Below, one piece after another: positions 1 through 8,773 of a DNA stretch of 30,938 nucleotides. The notes beneath the pieces are model-generated. The model did no database searches, had not been told where the DNA came from, and saw nothing but the letters and a program-made list of their open reading frames with translations. The DNA is from a virus. Location of the stretch: IMG/VR virus record IMGVR_UViG_3300009529_000030, positions 1 through 30,938 of that record; one strand, given 5' to 3'. Positions within the stretch are counted from its first letter, which is position 1. The number at the start of each line of letters is the position of its first letter. A program made the position numbers and the translations under genes.

Positions 1-1640
1 ATCACCCATTGCTACCATCTCCGACTGATGAGGAGATAGTGCTACTTGGTGAAAAGGATCCACAACTGCTCAAGGATCTTTACACGGCGCACGAGGGACG
101 AATCAAGGCATCAATAGATGATCCAGTCCGCCACGGGTTTGATTTGCCCGGATGGGATAGAATAAAGAACTCCCTAGAGAGTCTAAACGAATGTCTTGCC
201 CTGGGGGGCAATCGTTCGGGTAAGACAACTGGTTGCGCCAAAATGGTAATGCAAGCGGTAATGGAGAACAATGATGGGCATATTGTTTGCTTTTCACAGA
301 ATGCGGATACATCTGTAAAGGTGCAACAAGCCGCGATGTGGGAGATGATGCCCAAGGAGTTCCGTAAGAAGACAAAAAGCATCGAGGGCTACATCAACTT
401 CTCAATGCAAAATGGTTTTACTGGCTCTTCGTTTATATTTCCTGACACTCGAACTCGTGTCGATTTTAAGACATATACCCAGTTCAGTAACAATCAAACT
501 ATTCTTGAAGGCTTTGAGTTTGGATTCAAAGCCCCCAAAGGACTTAATATTGGTGCTTGGCTGGACGAGTATCTTGGGGATGCCGCGCTGGTCAATACCC
601 TGCGCTTTCGTCTAGCTACCAGAAACAGTAAGATGGTAATCGGCTTTACGCCGATTGATGGGTATACGCCATTCATTGCTGACTATCTAAAGAATGCAGA
701 AACGCTGGCAACTAGACCGGCTGAACTCCTGCGAAACAATCCAGTCCCAGTTGCCCAATACAGCCCATCGAGGGATGCCGGGATAGTCTACCTGCACTCG
801 GACGAAAACCCATTCGGTGGCTACGAGCGTATTGCAAAGGATCTCAACGGTAGACCCGATGATGAGATTAAGGTTCGTGCATATGGACTACCGGTAAAAT
901 CCGCGAACTCATTGCTTCCGTATTTCAATACCGAGGTAAATGTTCTTTCCGAGGAACCAAATAAATACGATATGACGTTCCCTGACATATCCGACAAAAG
1001 CAAGTTTACTTGCTACCAAGTGGTTGACCCCGCTGGTGCTAGGAACTACACGATGATATGGGCTGGAGTAAACAAAGCAGGGGAAGTCTACATACGCCGC
1101 GAATGGCCCGATCGAAACAGCTACGGAGAGTGGGCTTTGTTTGGAGATCCCAAGTGGAAGTACGGTCCAGCATCAAAGAAGATAGGACTCAATGTCGAAG
1201 GATACTGCGAACTGTTCCAGGAGATTGAAGAAGAGCTTAGTATTGAGGTTAGCGAGAGGATAGGTGACTCCAGGTTCTTTGCTCGTGAGAATGAAAACAA
1301 CGATGATCTATTTACAGCTTTCTATGACTACGGAGTGAGTTTCATTCCATCAAGTGGTGTAATGGAAGAACAGGGCATAGCTGCCCTTGATGATTGGTTC
1401 AGCTACAATCCCAATGTGGGCATCGATGAAGCCAACCGCCCAATGTGCTACATACATAGTGACTGCGGTAACTTGATTGACAGCTTGATCAACTACAACT
1501 CAAACGGAAAATCAGACGAAGCACTCAAGGACTTCTTTGACGTTATCCGATACCTGCGGATGTCCAACGGCGGAGAAGGTCCAGATTTCTTTAAACAAGG
1601 CTCAATGCAAACAACATTAACCAACAAGGGAGGATACTAG
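1..1640 (+). CDS. terL: Terminase large subunit (5' end outside the window)
   Basis: Packaging motor ATPase and nuclease that translocates DNA through the portal into the prohead and cuts concatemers. Numbering from the TTG at position 9, a Walker A motif GGNRSGKT lies at residues 66-73, a Walker B-like stretch ending in Asp186-Glu187 (GAWLDE) follows, and a coupling-type segment GFTPIDG lies near residue 212. The C-terminal RNase H-like nuclease region begins around YQVVDPAG, with Asp340 as the likely first metal ligand. The frame is open to the left edge, with His and Pro codons before the TTG, so the true start is probably upstream and the gene is 5' partial. About 540 residues is a usual TerL length. 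It leads the late operon and is followed 1 nt later by a small gene whose AGGGAGG ribosome binding site lies inside the terL 3' end. The family call is strong; the small terminase is not visible. Confidence 0.93.
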   Translation, partial: HPLLPSPTDEEIVLLGEKDPQLLKDLYTAHEGRIKASIDDPVRHGFDLPGWDRIKNSLESLNECLALGGNRSGKTTGCAKMVMQAVMENNDGHIVCFSQNADTSVKVQQAAMWEMMPKEFRKKTKSIEGYINFSMQNGFTGSSFIFPDTRTRVDFKTYTQFSNNQTILEGFEFGFKAPKGLNIGAWLDEYLGDAALVNTLRFRLATRNSKMVIGFTPIDGYTPFIADYLKNAETLATRPAELLRNNPVPVAQYSPSRDAGIVYLHSDENPFGGYERIAKDLNGRPDDEIKVRAYGLPVKSANSLLPYFNTEVNVLSEEPNKYDMTFPDISDKSKFTCYQVVDPAGARNYTMIWAGVNKAGEVYIRREWPDRNSYGEWALFGDPKWKYGPASKKIGLNVEGYCELFQEIEEELSIEVSERIGDSRFFARENENNDDLFTAFYDYGVSFIPSSGVMEEQGIAALDDWFSYNPNVGIDEANRPMCYIHSDCGNLIDSLINYNSNGKSDEALKDFFDVIRYLRMSNGGEGPDFFKQGSMQTTLTNKGGY

Positions 1641-1641
1641 T

Positions 1642-2016
1642 ATGGCAAAGAAAAGACTAACTGCGTTAGCCAAGGAATACGGCGTGACGTTTGAATATAT
1701 ACACGATATCATTTTAAACAATCTCGAAGAGGAAATGGTGACCGGTAAGGGTAAGAACCTTTGGATCTCGGAAAAAGGGCAAGTGATAGTGGAAAACTTA
1801 ATACCGATGGTAACTGTTTATCGAGGTGTAGTAATCCGCCAAGCCCCAAACCCGCAATATGTTTTCGCGAAAACACAGGACTCCTACAAGATGTTCAAGG
1901 TCAAGATTCCGCTTGCCCTATCTGGTAAACTTACATCAAAGGTTATTTACTTTGAGTCCGATAATGTTGGTGATGACCCAAAGTATCAATGGATAAAGCC
2001 ACCGCTTCGCCGATAA
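1642..2016 (+). CDS. Small protein of unknown function between terL and portal
   Basis: A 124-residue protein I do not recognise. The N-terminus (ALAKEYGVTFEYIHDIILNN) resembles a short helix-turn-helix such as those in small DNA-binding phage proteins. The middle and end look like beta strands rich in Val, Ile and Tyr, and the C-terminus is basic (KPPLRR). The start is well supported: ATG follows the terL stop by 1 nt and is preceded by AGGGAGG about 10 nt upstream, one of the few good ribosome binding sites on the late strand. The position between terminase and portal would suit a packaging accessory or small-terminase-like role, but this is inference from context only. Confidence 0.8.
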   Translation: MAKKRLTALAKEYGVTFEYIHDIILNNLEEEMVTGKGKNLWISEKGQVIVENLIPMVTVYRGVVIRQAPNPQYVFAKTQDSYKMFKVKIPLALSGKLTSKVIYFESDNVGDDPKYQWIKPPLRR

Positions 2017-2049
2017 AACATTGTCAAGTATGATATATTAGTAGAATTT

Positions 2050-4158
2050 ATGGAAAACGAAACAATTTCCAAGGCATTAACATATGTCGAGAAGGAACCA
2101 AGTGTTGAAACACTTCGGTATGCCTATGATGAAACAGTAAACGAACTTGAGGCATATTTTGATTTATGCCGACAAAGTTATGATGATCGCCGTAATTGGT
2201 GGCCCGGCAAGAGCCGTGACCACCGTAAGCACGGCGCGGATGCTTTTCCCTGGGAGGGAGCTTCCGATATGGAGAGCCACGTTATTGATGAGCGCATTAC
2301 TCGTCTAGTATCTTTATTTGTAGCATCGCTGAATCGTGCGAATGTTCGTGCGTTTCCAACAGAAGTTAGCGATATTGGTAGAGCAAAGCTAGTATCCAGT
2401 TTTCTCAAGTGGATGGTTAGCTCTGGATATATCCCACGCTTTGCGCGGGAGATGGAACTCGGCGCAAACTACCTGCTTGAGCGAGGTATACTTATCAGCT
2501 ATGTAGGATGGCATCGAGAGGATCGCACATTTCTACAGGAACTCGATCTTCAACAAATTAGCCAAATCGCTCCAGAGATTGCTACACTTATTCAGTCCGG
2601 TGACGAAGATGAGCAACTGGTTAAGTTGATGCAAAGTACATTTAATGGTGTCACAACTCGTAGAGCTAAATCCGCACTTAAAGAATTACGCAAAAAAGGA
2701 AAAGCTAAACTACCTGTTGTGCGCCGACAAATTGACGCACCCGAAGTAAAGACACTTGCACCCGATGGTGATTTCTTTTTCCCATCATATGTCACGGATC
2801 CGCAACGCGCTCCGTATTGCTTCTGGCGCACTTACTTCACACCACAGGAACTAGAAAACAAAATTGCCACCGATGGATGGGATGCGGACTTTGTTGACTA
2901 CGTTATCAAACATTATCGTGGAGTAAACATTGATAGCATCGAGCGCGAGCAAGAAGGTCGCCGATCCACAAGCCTAACCGATAACGCTTACGAAGCTGAC
3001 GAACTGATTGAGCTTGTTTACGGTTATCAACGATTGGTTGATTCAGAGGACAATGCAGAAGGAATCTACTGCACGGTATTCCATCGCCAGTTCAGCGGAA
3101 ACCAAGAAGCTCCCGGCTACGCAAAGTTTGAATTACTAAATGGATACGAGGACTACCCAGTTGTAGTCACCAAGCTGTCCGAGGACAGCAAGCGTCTATA
3201 TGATGCAATGACTATCCCCGATGTTCTTCGTGGAATTCAGAATCAAGTCAAGGTTGAACGCGACTCCCGCGTTGATCGCAACAGCATTGCAACTCTACCT
3301 CCGATACTGCACCCAGTAGGACAGGCTCCAACTGATTGGGGTCCGGGACGTATGATTCCGTATCGCCGTAAGGGAGATCTGGACTTTGCTCCTACTCCGC
3401 CTCCGCCAACTGGATCGATTGAAATCGAAAAGACTTTAGAACAACAAGCCGACAGACTTGTGGGACTTGATGAAACTTCATCAATCAGCGGTATTCGCAA
3501 ACAGTTCCTGGTTGACAAGTTCCTTTCTCACGCTGCTGAAGTAATGTCTATGGCATTTAAATGCTTCCAGCGTTTTGGACCGGACGAAATATTTTTCCGA
3601 GTAACAGGCAACGCTAATCCAATGACGTTCACAAAGGGTGATCCCAACGAGAACTACGACATTATGATTAGCTACGATGTTCTCAACGCGGATCCGCAGT
3701 CCCAAGAAAACAAACTCCAACAGATTGTTTCTTTGACGCAAATGGATCGCAACGGTCGAATCAACATTGATGCACTACTTGATATTGCTGCATCATCGAT
3801 TGATCCAGTTCTAGCTGACAACATTCTACAACCCGCACAAGTCGCTGCTGAACAAATCACTAAATTTGTTACCGATGATCTTGCAAAAATATATTCCGGT
3901 ATGGAAATGCCAGCTAGACCGAATGGCGGTCAGCTTGCGTTGCAAATCATTGATCAGTATGCGCGACAACCCGATATTGCAAAACGACTGGTTGAAGACG
4001 AAGCGTTTGCTGCTCGTCTCCAAAAGTATGCTGGTCAGTATCAGTTTGCTCAACAACAGCAAATCAATGCTACACAGTATGGACAGTATGGAACAACCGC
4101 CGCAGCGGTTGGCAACGTCCAAACTCAACAGTTATCGGGATCCTCTTATGGCGGATAA
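2050..4158 (+). CDS. Portal protein
   Basis: Forms the dodecameric portal ring at the capsid vertex through which DNA enters and leaves. The 702-residue length fits large podovirus-type portals. Recognition rests on the N-terminal region with the FPWEGASDMESHVIDER segment near residues 66-82, typical of this portal group, followed by long helical and wing-like regions and a Gln/Ala/Tyr-rich C-terminal tail (residues about 660-702) that could form the barrel. It sits directly after terL and before the scaffold and capsid genes, the classical order. The ATG has no obvious Shine-Dalgarno sequence, only an AT-rich leader. The last 11 nt overlap the start of the wall-hydrolase gene in another frame, suggesting translational coupling. 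I assign the function from motif memory and gene order, not from a structural comparison. Confidence 0.88.
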   Translation: MENETISKALTYVEKEPSVETLRYAYDETVNELEAYFDLCRQSYDDRRNWWPGKSRDHRKHGADAFPWEGASDMESHVIDERITRLVSLFVASLNRANVRAFPTEVSDIGRAKLVSSFLKWMVSSGYIPRFAREMELGANYLLERGILISYVGWHREDRTFLQELDLQQISQIAPEIATLIQSGDEDEQLVKLMQSTFNGVTTRRAKSALKELRKKGKAKLPVVRRQIDAPEVKTLAPDGDFFFPSYVTDPQRAPYCFWRTYFTPQELENKIATDGWDADFVDYVIKHYRGVNIDSIEREQEGRRSTSLTDNAYEADELIELVYGYQRLVDSEDNAEGIYCTVFHRQFSGNQEAPGYAKFELLNGYEDYPVVVTKLSEDSKRLYDAMTIPDVLRGIQNQVKVERDSRVDRNSIATLPPILHPVGQAPTDWGPGRMIPYRRKGDLDFAPTPPPPTGSIEIEKTLEQQADRLVGLDETSSISGIRKQFLVDKFLSHAAEVMSMAFKCFQRFGPDEIFFRVTGNANPMTFTKGDPNENYDIMISYDVLNADPQSQENKLQQIVSLTQMDRNGRINIDALLDIAASSIDPVLADNILQPAQVAAEQITKFVTDDLAKIYSGMEMPARPNGGQLALQIIDQYARQPDIAKRLVEDEAFAARLQKYAGQYQFAQQQQINATQYGQYGTTAAAVGNVQTQQLSGSSYGG

Positions 4159-4777
4159 ACAAGAATTTGTTCCAGTTATTCGGGTAGGCGGTCCAGCCCC
4201 CAAGCCCAAAGCTCAACCTAAACCTGCTGCCACCAATGTAGGCACAAAGGAATACGGCGCACAGCGAGCGGAACAGGCGCGGCGGGATAAGATTGTAGGC
4301 ACTCTTGTGGATGCCATTGCACTTGAGGCTCGCGGAGAAGGTGTCCCCGGAATGGCTCTAGTTGCAAAAAGCATTATCAACCGCCAGAAATATCTTCGTG
4401 ATAAACAGGACTGGGAAGGTGTTCCAGTTTACAAGAACGCATATCTTACTGACGGCAAGACGGACATAATGTCGATTCTAACCGCGAAAGATCAATATCA
4501 AGTGATGAACCGCGATGGTACTCCTAGATACGACAAGCAGAATCCGTTGACTGATCAAGATCGCATAAATGCTAGAAACGCTTTGGGCATTGCACTTAAT
4601 GCCGAAAAATATGCACAACTCGCCCAGCAAGAACAATGGCCCGAAGAGGCAATGTATATTACTGGATTCCGAACAAGGACTGCAAAAGATGATCCCTCTC
4701 AAAATATAGGAAACTTCCTTTACGGTAATCACATATTCAATACCGCAACTGGAACAGCTAAACCATACAAGAAATAA
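4148..4777 (+). CDS. SleB/CwlJ-type cell wall hydrolase
   Basis: A 209-residue protein resembling the Hydrolase_2 (SleB/CwlJ) family, which cleaves peptidoglycan glycan strands. A Pro/Lys-rich N-terminal linker (residues 15-45) leads into the catalytic domain. There LVDAIALEARGEG (residues 53-65) supplies the likely catalytic Glu60, followed by GMALVAKSIINR (68-79), the family signature with the Asn-Arg end, and a C-terminal GNHIF segment (His195). The frame is open further upstream to 3866, but that part is the shadow of portal. I chose the ATG at 4148 because the family domain fits from there and it overlaps the portal stop by 11 nt. No signal peptide or membrane segment is visible. Placement among head genes, not next to the holin candidates, suggests a virion-borne or entry hydrolase, though it may instead be the endolysin. 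No other lysin is seen in the window. Confidence 0.82.
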   Translation: MADKQEFVPVIRVGGPAPKPKAQPKPAATNVGTKEYGAQRAEQARRDKIVGTLVDAIALEARGEGVPGMALVAKSIINRQKYLRDKQDWEGVPVYKNAYLTDGKTDIMSILTAKDQYQVMNRDGTPRYDKQNPLTDQDRINARNALGIALNAEKYAQLAQQEQWPEEAMYITGFRTRTAKDDPSQNIGNFLYGNHIFNTATGTAKPYKK

Positions 4778-4778
4778 T

Positions 4779-5000
4779 ATGACGTTAGAGACAGATCTAA
4801 AAGCCCTAGCAAACCACGAATCATTTGCTCGATTCCTTCAAGTGATTGAGCAACTCCGTGAAGAAGCCATCGAGGAACTTCACCAAGCAAACTCAGAAAC
4901 ACTACAGCAAGTATCCGGTCGAATACTGACATATGACCAAATACTTCAGATGTGTAACTGGAAAACAATTAGGCAGGTTCATAGCCAATCAATCCATTAG
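4779..5000 (+). CDS. Small conserved-looking protein of unknown function
   Basis: A 73-residue protein starting 1 nt after the hydrolase stop, with start context AATAATATGA and no good Shine-Dalgarno sequence. It is mostly helical and charged (HESFARFLQVIEQLREEAIEEL) and ends in a short LTYDQILQM segment. I recall similar small proteins beside portal and scaffold genes in marine podoviruses, but no function is known to me. A minor head or chaperone role is possible from its position only. Confidence 0.75.
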   Translation: MTLETDLKALANHESFARFLQVIEQLREEAIEELHQANSETLQQVSGRILTYDQILQMCNWKTIRQVHSQSIH

Positions 5001-5067
5001 GGTTGCCTAATATGTTAAGATACTTTCATCGCCATCGCTCGGCGTAAAGGAGTGGAAACAAAAAATT

Positions 5068-6189
5068 ATGTCAGATGAAATAGCAACGGAGATCGCTGAA
5101 TCCGTAACCGAAACACCAGCGGAACAGACTAATATGACAGCGGCTGACTTTATAGCCAGACGCTTGGGGCAAGCTCAAAAGCAAGCTCAACCCGAACCAG
5201 AACAGCAAGAAGTTGCTAAAACGGTAGAGGAAGAAGCAAGCGAAGAAATTGCTCCCACGGCAGAAGCAACCGAAGAGGTAGCGGAAGAGGAAGCAACTGA
5301 GGCGGAAGCCGAAGAAGCAGAACCCGAAGCATCCTCAGAAGATGTTCTTTCACAGTTTGATCTTGATGATATGTCCGATGCAGATCTTCGAGAACTATCC
5401 GAAAAACTTGGCAGTCGAGCAGTAGCGCGATTTGGCGAGCTTACCGCAAAACGGAAAGCCGCAGAAGAGCGTCTCGCTTTACTAGAGGCTAAGTTGCAGG
5501 AAGCACCAAGCACTCTCAAAGCACCCGAAAAAGTAGCAAATAACCCCTTCGCTTCTCTGGATACAGCAGAAGCCATACAGGAAAAAGCCGAGGAAATAAA
5601 TTCCGTAATCGAGTGGGCAGAGGATACGTTGTTTAATGCAGATGGATACGCTCCCGATGATGTAGTCGTGACTGTTGATGGAAGAGAGATGACTAAGGCT
5701 GATGTGCGGAAGACTCTATTAAACTCCCGCAAATCCAGAGATAAGTTTCTTCCTGCACAACTACAAAGCATTCAAGCCAAGGAACAGGGAACAAAGCTAC
5801 AAGAAACATTCGCAGCAAAAGCTGTTAATGAGCTACCCTGGCTATCCGGCGAGGACAATGACACAAGACAACAGTATAATGCAATTATGCGCGATAAACG
5901 AGTTGAGAAGATGCTAAAGGATCTTCCACCCGATGTTTCCGCACAAATGCCTTATTTAATGGCTCACGCAGCCAACAGCTTATACGGACGCAAGCCCGTT
6001 CCGCAGGACAAGGCTCCAGTTTCTCCGAAACTGAATCCGCCCAAAGCTGTTGATTCATCCGCGGCGAAGCCAGAAAAGAAACCTTCACGAGAGCAGAAAG
6101 CCATCCGCGATCTTGCCCAGCAATGGAAAGAAAGTGGTAACAATGCTGATTTCATCAAACTTCGTACAAAACAATTATTAACCCGATAA
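5068..6189 (+). CDS. Acidic scaffold-like head assembly protein
   Basis: A 373-residue, strongly acidic protein directly upstream of the capsid gene, the usual place of the scaffolding protein that guides prohead assembly and is then lost. Residues about 40-95 are an almost pure Glu/Ala/Thr stretch that must be disordered. Residues about 105-150 (DADLRELSEKLGSRAVARFGELTAKRKAAEERLALLEAKLQ) look like a coiled coil. The C-terminus is basic (about residues 325-373), as expected for a capsid-binding tail. The ATG is preceded by AAAGGAG, but 15 nt upstream, which is unusually far. The function is inferred from composition, length and neighbours; no catalytic motif is seen, so a self-cleaving protease scaffold is unlikely. 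Confidence 0.8.
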   Translation: MSDEIATEIAESVTETPAEQTNMTAADFIARRLGQAQKQAQPEPEQQEVAKTVEEEASEEIAPTAEATEEVAEEEATEAEAEEAEPEASSEDVLSQFDLDDMSDADLRELSEKLGSRAVARFGELTAKRKAAEERLALLEAKLQEAPSTLKAPEKVANNPFASLDTAEAIQEKAEEINSVIEWAEDTLFNADGYAPDDVVVTVDGREMTKADVRKTLLNSRKSRDKFLPAQLQSIQAKEQGTKLQETFAAKAVNELPWLSGEDNDTRQQYNAIMRDKRVEKMLKDLPPDVSAQMPYLMAHAANSLYGRKPVPQDKAPVSPKLNPPKAVDSSAAKPEKKPSREQKAIRDLAQQWKESGNNADFIKLRTKQLLTR

Positions 6190-6205
6190 TCCCCTATAAA
6201 ATATT

Positions 6206-7216
6206 ATGGCATTTTCAAATACCTATGATGTAACCAATCCGGGATCGGCTGTTTCCAATCGCGAAGACCTTACAGATGTATTGACCATCTTGGCTCCCGA
6301 AGAAACTCCGGTTCTTTCCTCTGCACAAAAACAACGTGCAGTCGCTACTAACACCGAATGGACTGTTGACGTTCTTTCTGCTCCTGATACCGCCGGTATC
6401 GTAGAAGGTGAAGACGTTGTTATTCACACCGACCAGTTCGCTGGACGCGCTCGTATGGGTAACTTCACACAGAAGTTCCGCCGCGACTACAAGGTTTCTG
6501 ACCTTCAAGAAGCTGTTGACTCTGTCGGTCCCGCTAAAATTGCTCAAGCAGAAGCTAAAGCAATCCGCGAACTCAAACGTGACATTGAAGCAACTCTTTG
6601 CTCCACCAATGTTAAACAACAAGCTACCGATGTTCTTCCTTATAAGATGACCGGTCTTGGTGGTTTCATCGACAGCGCAGCTGCCGACACGACTGTTCCT
6701 GTTGGATTCAAAACTCCTGCTTCTAGCATCTACACCGCTACCGAAGCTGGCACGACTCCTTTCAGCGAGACTACCTTCAACGACATCATTTCAAGCATCT
6801 TTGAAGTGAACGGTGTATCCAACGGACTTGTTCTTGTAGCAGACGTAGGTCTTCGCCGTGTAGTTAGCGACTTCGCTCGCCTCTCCACGGTTTCGACTGA
6901 AACCAGCATCCGCAACGTCAACTATGACGGCAATGTTGCTGCTATCAAGCTCTCTGTTGAGCTTTACCAAAGCGACCACGGTGTTGTATCTATCGTTAAC
7001 GCTAACCCCGACTGTATGCCTAACTTCGGTGGTACAACTGCTAACTCCAGCGGTTACCTCGTAAACCCCGAATACTACGGTGTCCACGAACTCATTCCTA
7101 TGGGTTCCACTCGCCAGCCTAACAATGGTGGCGGTGAGCGCGGTTTCGTTGATTGCGCCTTGACCCTCGGTGTTTACCACCCACAGGCTCACGGCTTGAT
7201 CCAAGACGTTACTTAA
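6206..7216 (+). CDS. Major capsid protein, SU10/DUF5309-like
   Basis: A 336-residue protein that I match to the SU10-type major capsid family (DUF5309), an HK97-fold shell protein. The supporting segments are the N-terminal NREDLTDVLTILAPEETPVLS (about residues 18-38), EWTVDVL, and GNFTQKFRRDYKVSDLQEAV (about 86-105). Codon use is visibly restricted (GTT, CGC/CGT, AAC, TTC), as in a highly expressed gene. The start ATG lies in an AT-rich leader (TATAAAATATT) with no Shine-Dalgarno sequence, surprising for the most abundant virion protein. A strong intrinsic terminator follows 7 nt after the stop codon and would give this gene its own high-abundance transcript end. The gene order portal, scaffold, capsid supports the call. 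Confidence 0.92.
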   Translation: MAFSNTYDVTNPGSAVSNREDLTDVLTILAPEETPVLSSAQKQRAVATNTEWTVDVLSAPDTAGIVEGEDVVIHTDQFAGRARMGNFTQKFRRDYKVSDLQEAVDSVGPAKIAQAEAKAIRELKRDIEATLCSTNVKQQATDVLPYKMTGLGGFIDSAAADTTVPVGFKTPASSIYTATEAGTTPFSETTFNDIISSIFEVNGVSNGLVLVADVGLRRVVSDFARLSTVSTETSIRNVNYDGNVAAIKLSVELYQSDHGVVSIVNANPDCMPNFGGTTANSSGYLVNPEYYGVHELIPMGSTRQPNNGGGERGFVDCALTLGVYHPQAHGLIQDVT

Positions 7217-7223
7217 TTATTCT

Positions 7224-7256
7224 GGTGCGGGGGGCAAACGCCCCCCCACCTTTTTA
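7224..7256 (+). terminator. Intrinsic terminator after the capsid gene
   Basis: The arm GGTG-C-GGGGGGC (7224-7235) pairs with GCCCCCCCACC (7240-7250) around an AAAC loop, giving an 11-bp stem with one bulged C (7228), followed at once by TTTTT (7251-7255). This is a textbook rho-independent terminator. The next gene starts at 7259, so genes downstream depend on read-through or on promoters outside this spot. Confidence 0.93.
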
Positions 7257-7258
7257 AT

Positions 7259-7564
7259 ATGCAAATCGTAAATCAAGACCCAAAGATTTCTGATGAAGAA
7301 ATCAACGATGCTCTTTTTGCGGAGATTCAAGCAAGTCTCCGGGAAGAAGTATCAACCGAACGTCAACGCTACGATATAGCGCGTAAAGACGCTAGTAGCA
7401 ATGTTGGCAAGACTCACCCGATCCTGGGTAAGTGCGTGGCAGCAATGCCTCCAAGAGAATACTTCCGCTTGATCAAAAAATACGGACACGCAGAAGTTCA
7501 TTCTAAAGAATTTTTAAAATACTTCCAAAAGAAATTTAGCGATCTCAGCCCGAACAAAATTTAA
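7259..7564 (+). CDS. Small protein of unknown function after the capsid gene
   Basis: A 101-residue, highly charged protein that I do not recognise by function. It begins with an acidic helical region (SDEEINDALFAEIQASLREEV) and has a conserved-looking central block, GKTHPILGKCVAAMPPREYFRLIKKYG (about residues 50-76), then a basic C-terminus. The start codon lies 3 nt after the U-tract of the capsid terminator (TTTTTAATATG) and no ribosome binding site fits upstream. Its stop overlaps the next start by one base (TAATG). A head-completion or minor virion role is possible from position. Confidence 0.78.
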   Translation: MQIVNQDPKISDEEINDALFAEIQASLREEVSTERQRYDIARKDASSNVGKTHPILGKCVAAMPPREYFRLIKKYGHAEVHSKEFLKYFQKKFSDLSPNKI

Positions 7565-8760
7565 TGCAAACCAGAACATACGGCGAACTCTTCAAATTGA
7601 TTCAATCCCTAGCAGGGGTTCGTGCGTTTGCACCCTCGGAGCAGGATGATATTGCGAATTTTATTAATCGTAGATTCTCGGAGATATACAACGAGAGTCC
7701 TATATGGCCCCGATACGTTGTTCCTAATGAACCGCGTAGCGGAACTATAAACCAAGTTGTTCCATATACCCAAGATGCCGTCATCGTAAAGGGAGCAGGA
7801 AGCGAGAATGCCAACGGATTCTACACGAAGGGGATGACTAGAGATTTAGGAGCAGCCTACACAAAGGATCTTTCTTCCATTCGTTTTACTATTAGCGGTG
7901 TAACTTCGGATACAGCAATAAACGGTGAGTATCAGTTTTATGCTTCAACTAATAATGCTGGTCCATTTGGAACAGAGGAAGATGGTAGCTGGGTAAAGGT
8001 TGACGATCCCCGATACGAAATCACACGATTACTATATAGTAATTGGCAAGGTCCAAGTGGACAATTCTGGAGATTAAGTGCTAGCGAGATACCCGGCGGA
8101 ATCGTAGGTATAGGAGCTCCCAACAGAACAAACTTTCCCTGGCTTGCTACTTGGAGCGAAGGAACTTTTTCTGGTCCAGATGAGACTTATCAGTTCTCAA
8201 ACAATGTTACGGAAAACAAACTGGACTTGCCTGATGTTCCAACGGGCGGAGAAGAAAAAAGTTTTCTTTTATACTCCGGATCCCCAAGTGCGTCTGGTAC
8301 GCAAATGGTTGTCCGAGGCGGAAAGCTACCTGCGCCATTTGCCAACACGACACAGCGGATCGGTGACTTCATTCGCATTCACAGAACCCAGCCGTTCTTA
8401 AATGAATCCGCATTAGAATATAACTTCTACGTAGCCGCTGATGGAGCGCACGTAATGAATGTTGTTTCCTCTACGGAAGGAGTGTATTACGTTACATACA
8501 AGGCTCCGTTTGTTCCGTTTAGCGTTACTAGCGATTACGAGAACAGCACGGTTGAGGTTCCTTTAGAATTTTTCCATTATCTTGCTCACAGTGTATACGC
8601 GGACTTCCTGCGTATGGATGGGCAAACCGATAAGGCTTTTGCCGAAGAGCAAAAAGCCGGAACATATATGGCACTTGAATTAGAACGCATCGATACACGA
8701 TCCAATAATAATTCATTGAACCAAAGATTCTCAACCTACGTAAATAAGCAAGCTCGATAA
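7564..8760 (+). CDS. Putative head-tail adaptor / neck protein
   Basis: A 398-residue structural protein. The N-terminal 60 residues (YGELFKLIQSLAG, then a helical segment DDIANFINRRFSEIYNES and PIWPRYV) are typical of neck or adaptor proteins that dock under the portal in podovirus-type phages. The rest is rich in Gly, Ser, Asn and Thr and probably beta-structured. The C-terminal region (HYLAHSVYADFLRMDGQTDKAFAEEQKA) is helical again, a pattern seen in tail tubular A-like proteins. It is coupled to the preceding gene by a TAATG overlap and sits between the capsid and tail genes. The exact class (gp4/gp11/tail-tubular-A type) cannot be fixed by eye. Confidence 0.68.
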   Translation: MQTRTYGELFKLIQSLAGVRAFAPSEQDDIANFINRRFSEIYNESPIWPRYVVPNEPRSGTINQVVPYTQDAVIVKGAGSENANGFYTKGMTRDLGAAYTKDLSSIRFTISGVTSDTAINGEYQFYASTNNAGPFGTEEDGSWVKVDDPRYEITRLLYSNWQGPSGQFWRLSASEIPGGIVGIGAPNRTNFPWLATWSEGTFSGPDETYQFSNNVTENKLDLPDVPTGGEEKSFLLYSGSPSASGTQMVVRGGKLPAPFANTTQRIGDFIRIHRTQPFLNESALEYNFYVAADGAHVMNVVSSTEGVYYVTYKAPFVPFSVTSDYENSTVEVPLEFFHYLAHSVYADFLRMDGQTDKAFAEEQKAGTYMALELERIDTRSNNNSLNQRFSTYVNKQAR

Positions 8761-8773
8761 TTTAACCCACACT

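Noticed and set aside
2021-2040. Promoter in the gap before portal (TTGTCA and TATGAT/TATATT)
   Set aside because: The -35-like and -10-like hexamers are spaced far too closely, and no proper partner lies 16-18 nt upstream.
3866-4147. Upstream extension of the wall-hydrolase frame inside portal
   Set aside because: It shadows the portal C-terminus in another frame, is low in recognisable structure, and the hydrolase domain fits a start at 4148.
5001-5067. Promoter before the scaffold gene
   Set aside because: AT-rich with several partial -10 matches, but no pair of hexamers with acceptable spacing.
5187-5771. 194-codon open frame antisense to the scaffold gene
   Set aside because: Ser/Ala-rich mirror of the Glu/Ala repeats of the scaffold; no start site or neighbour supports it.
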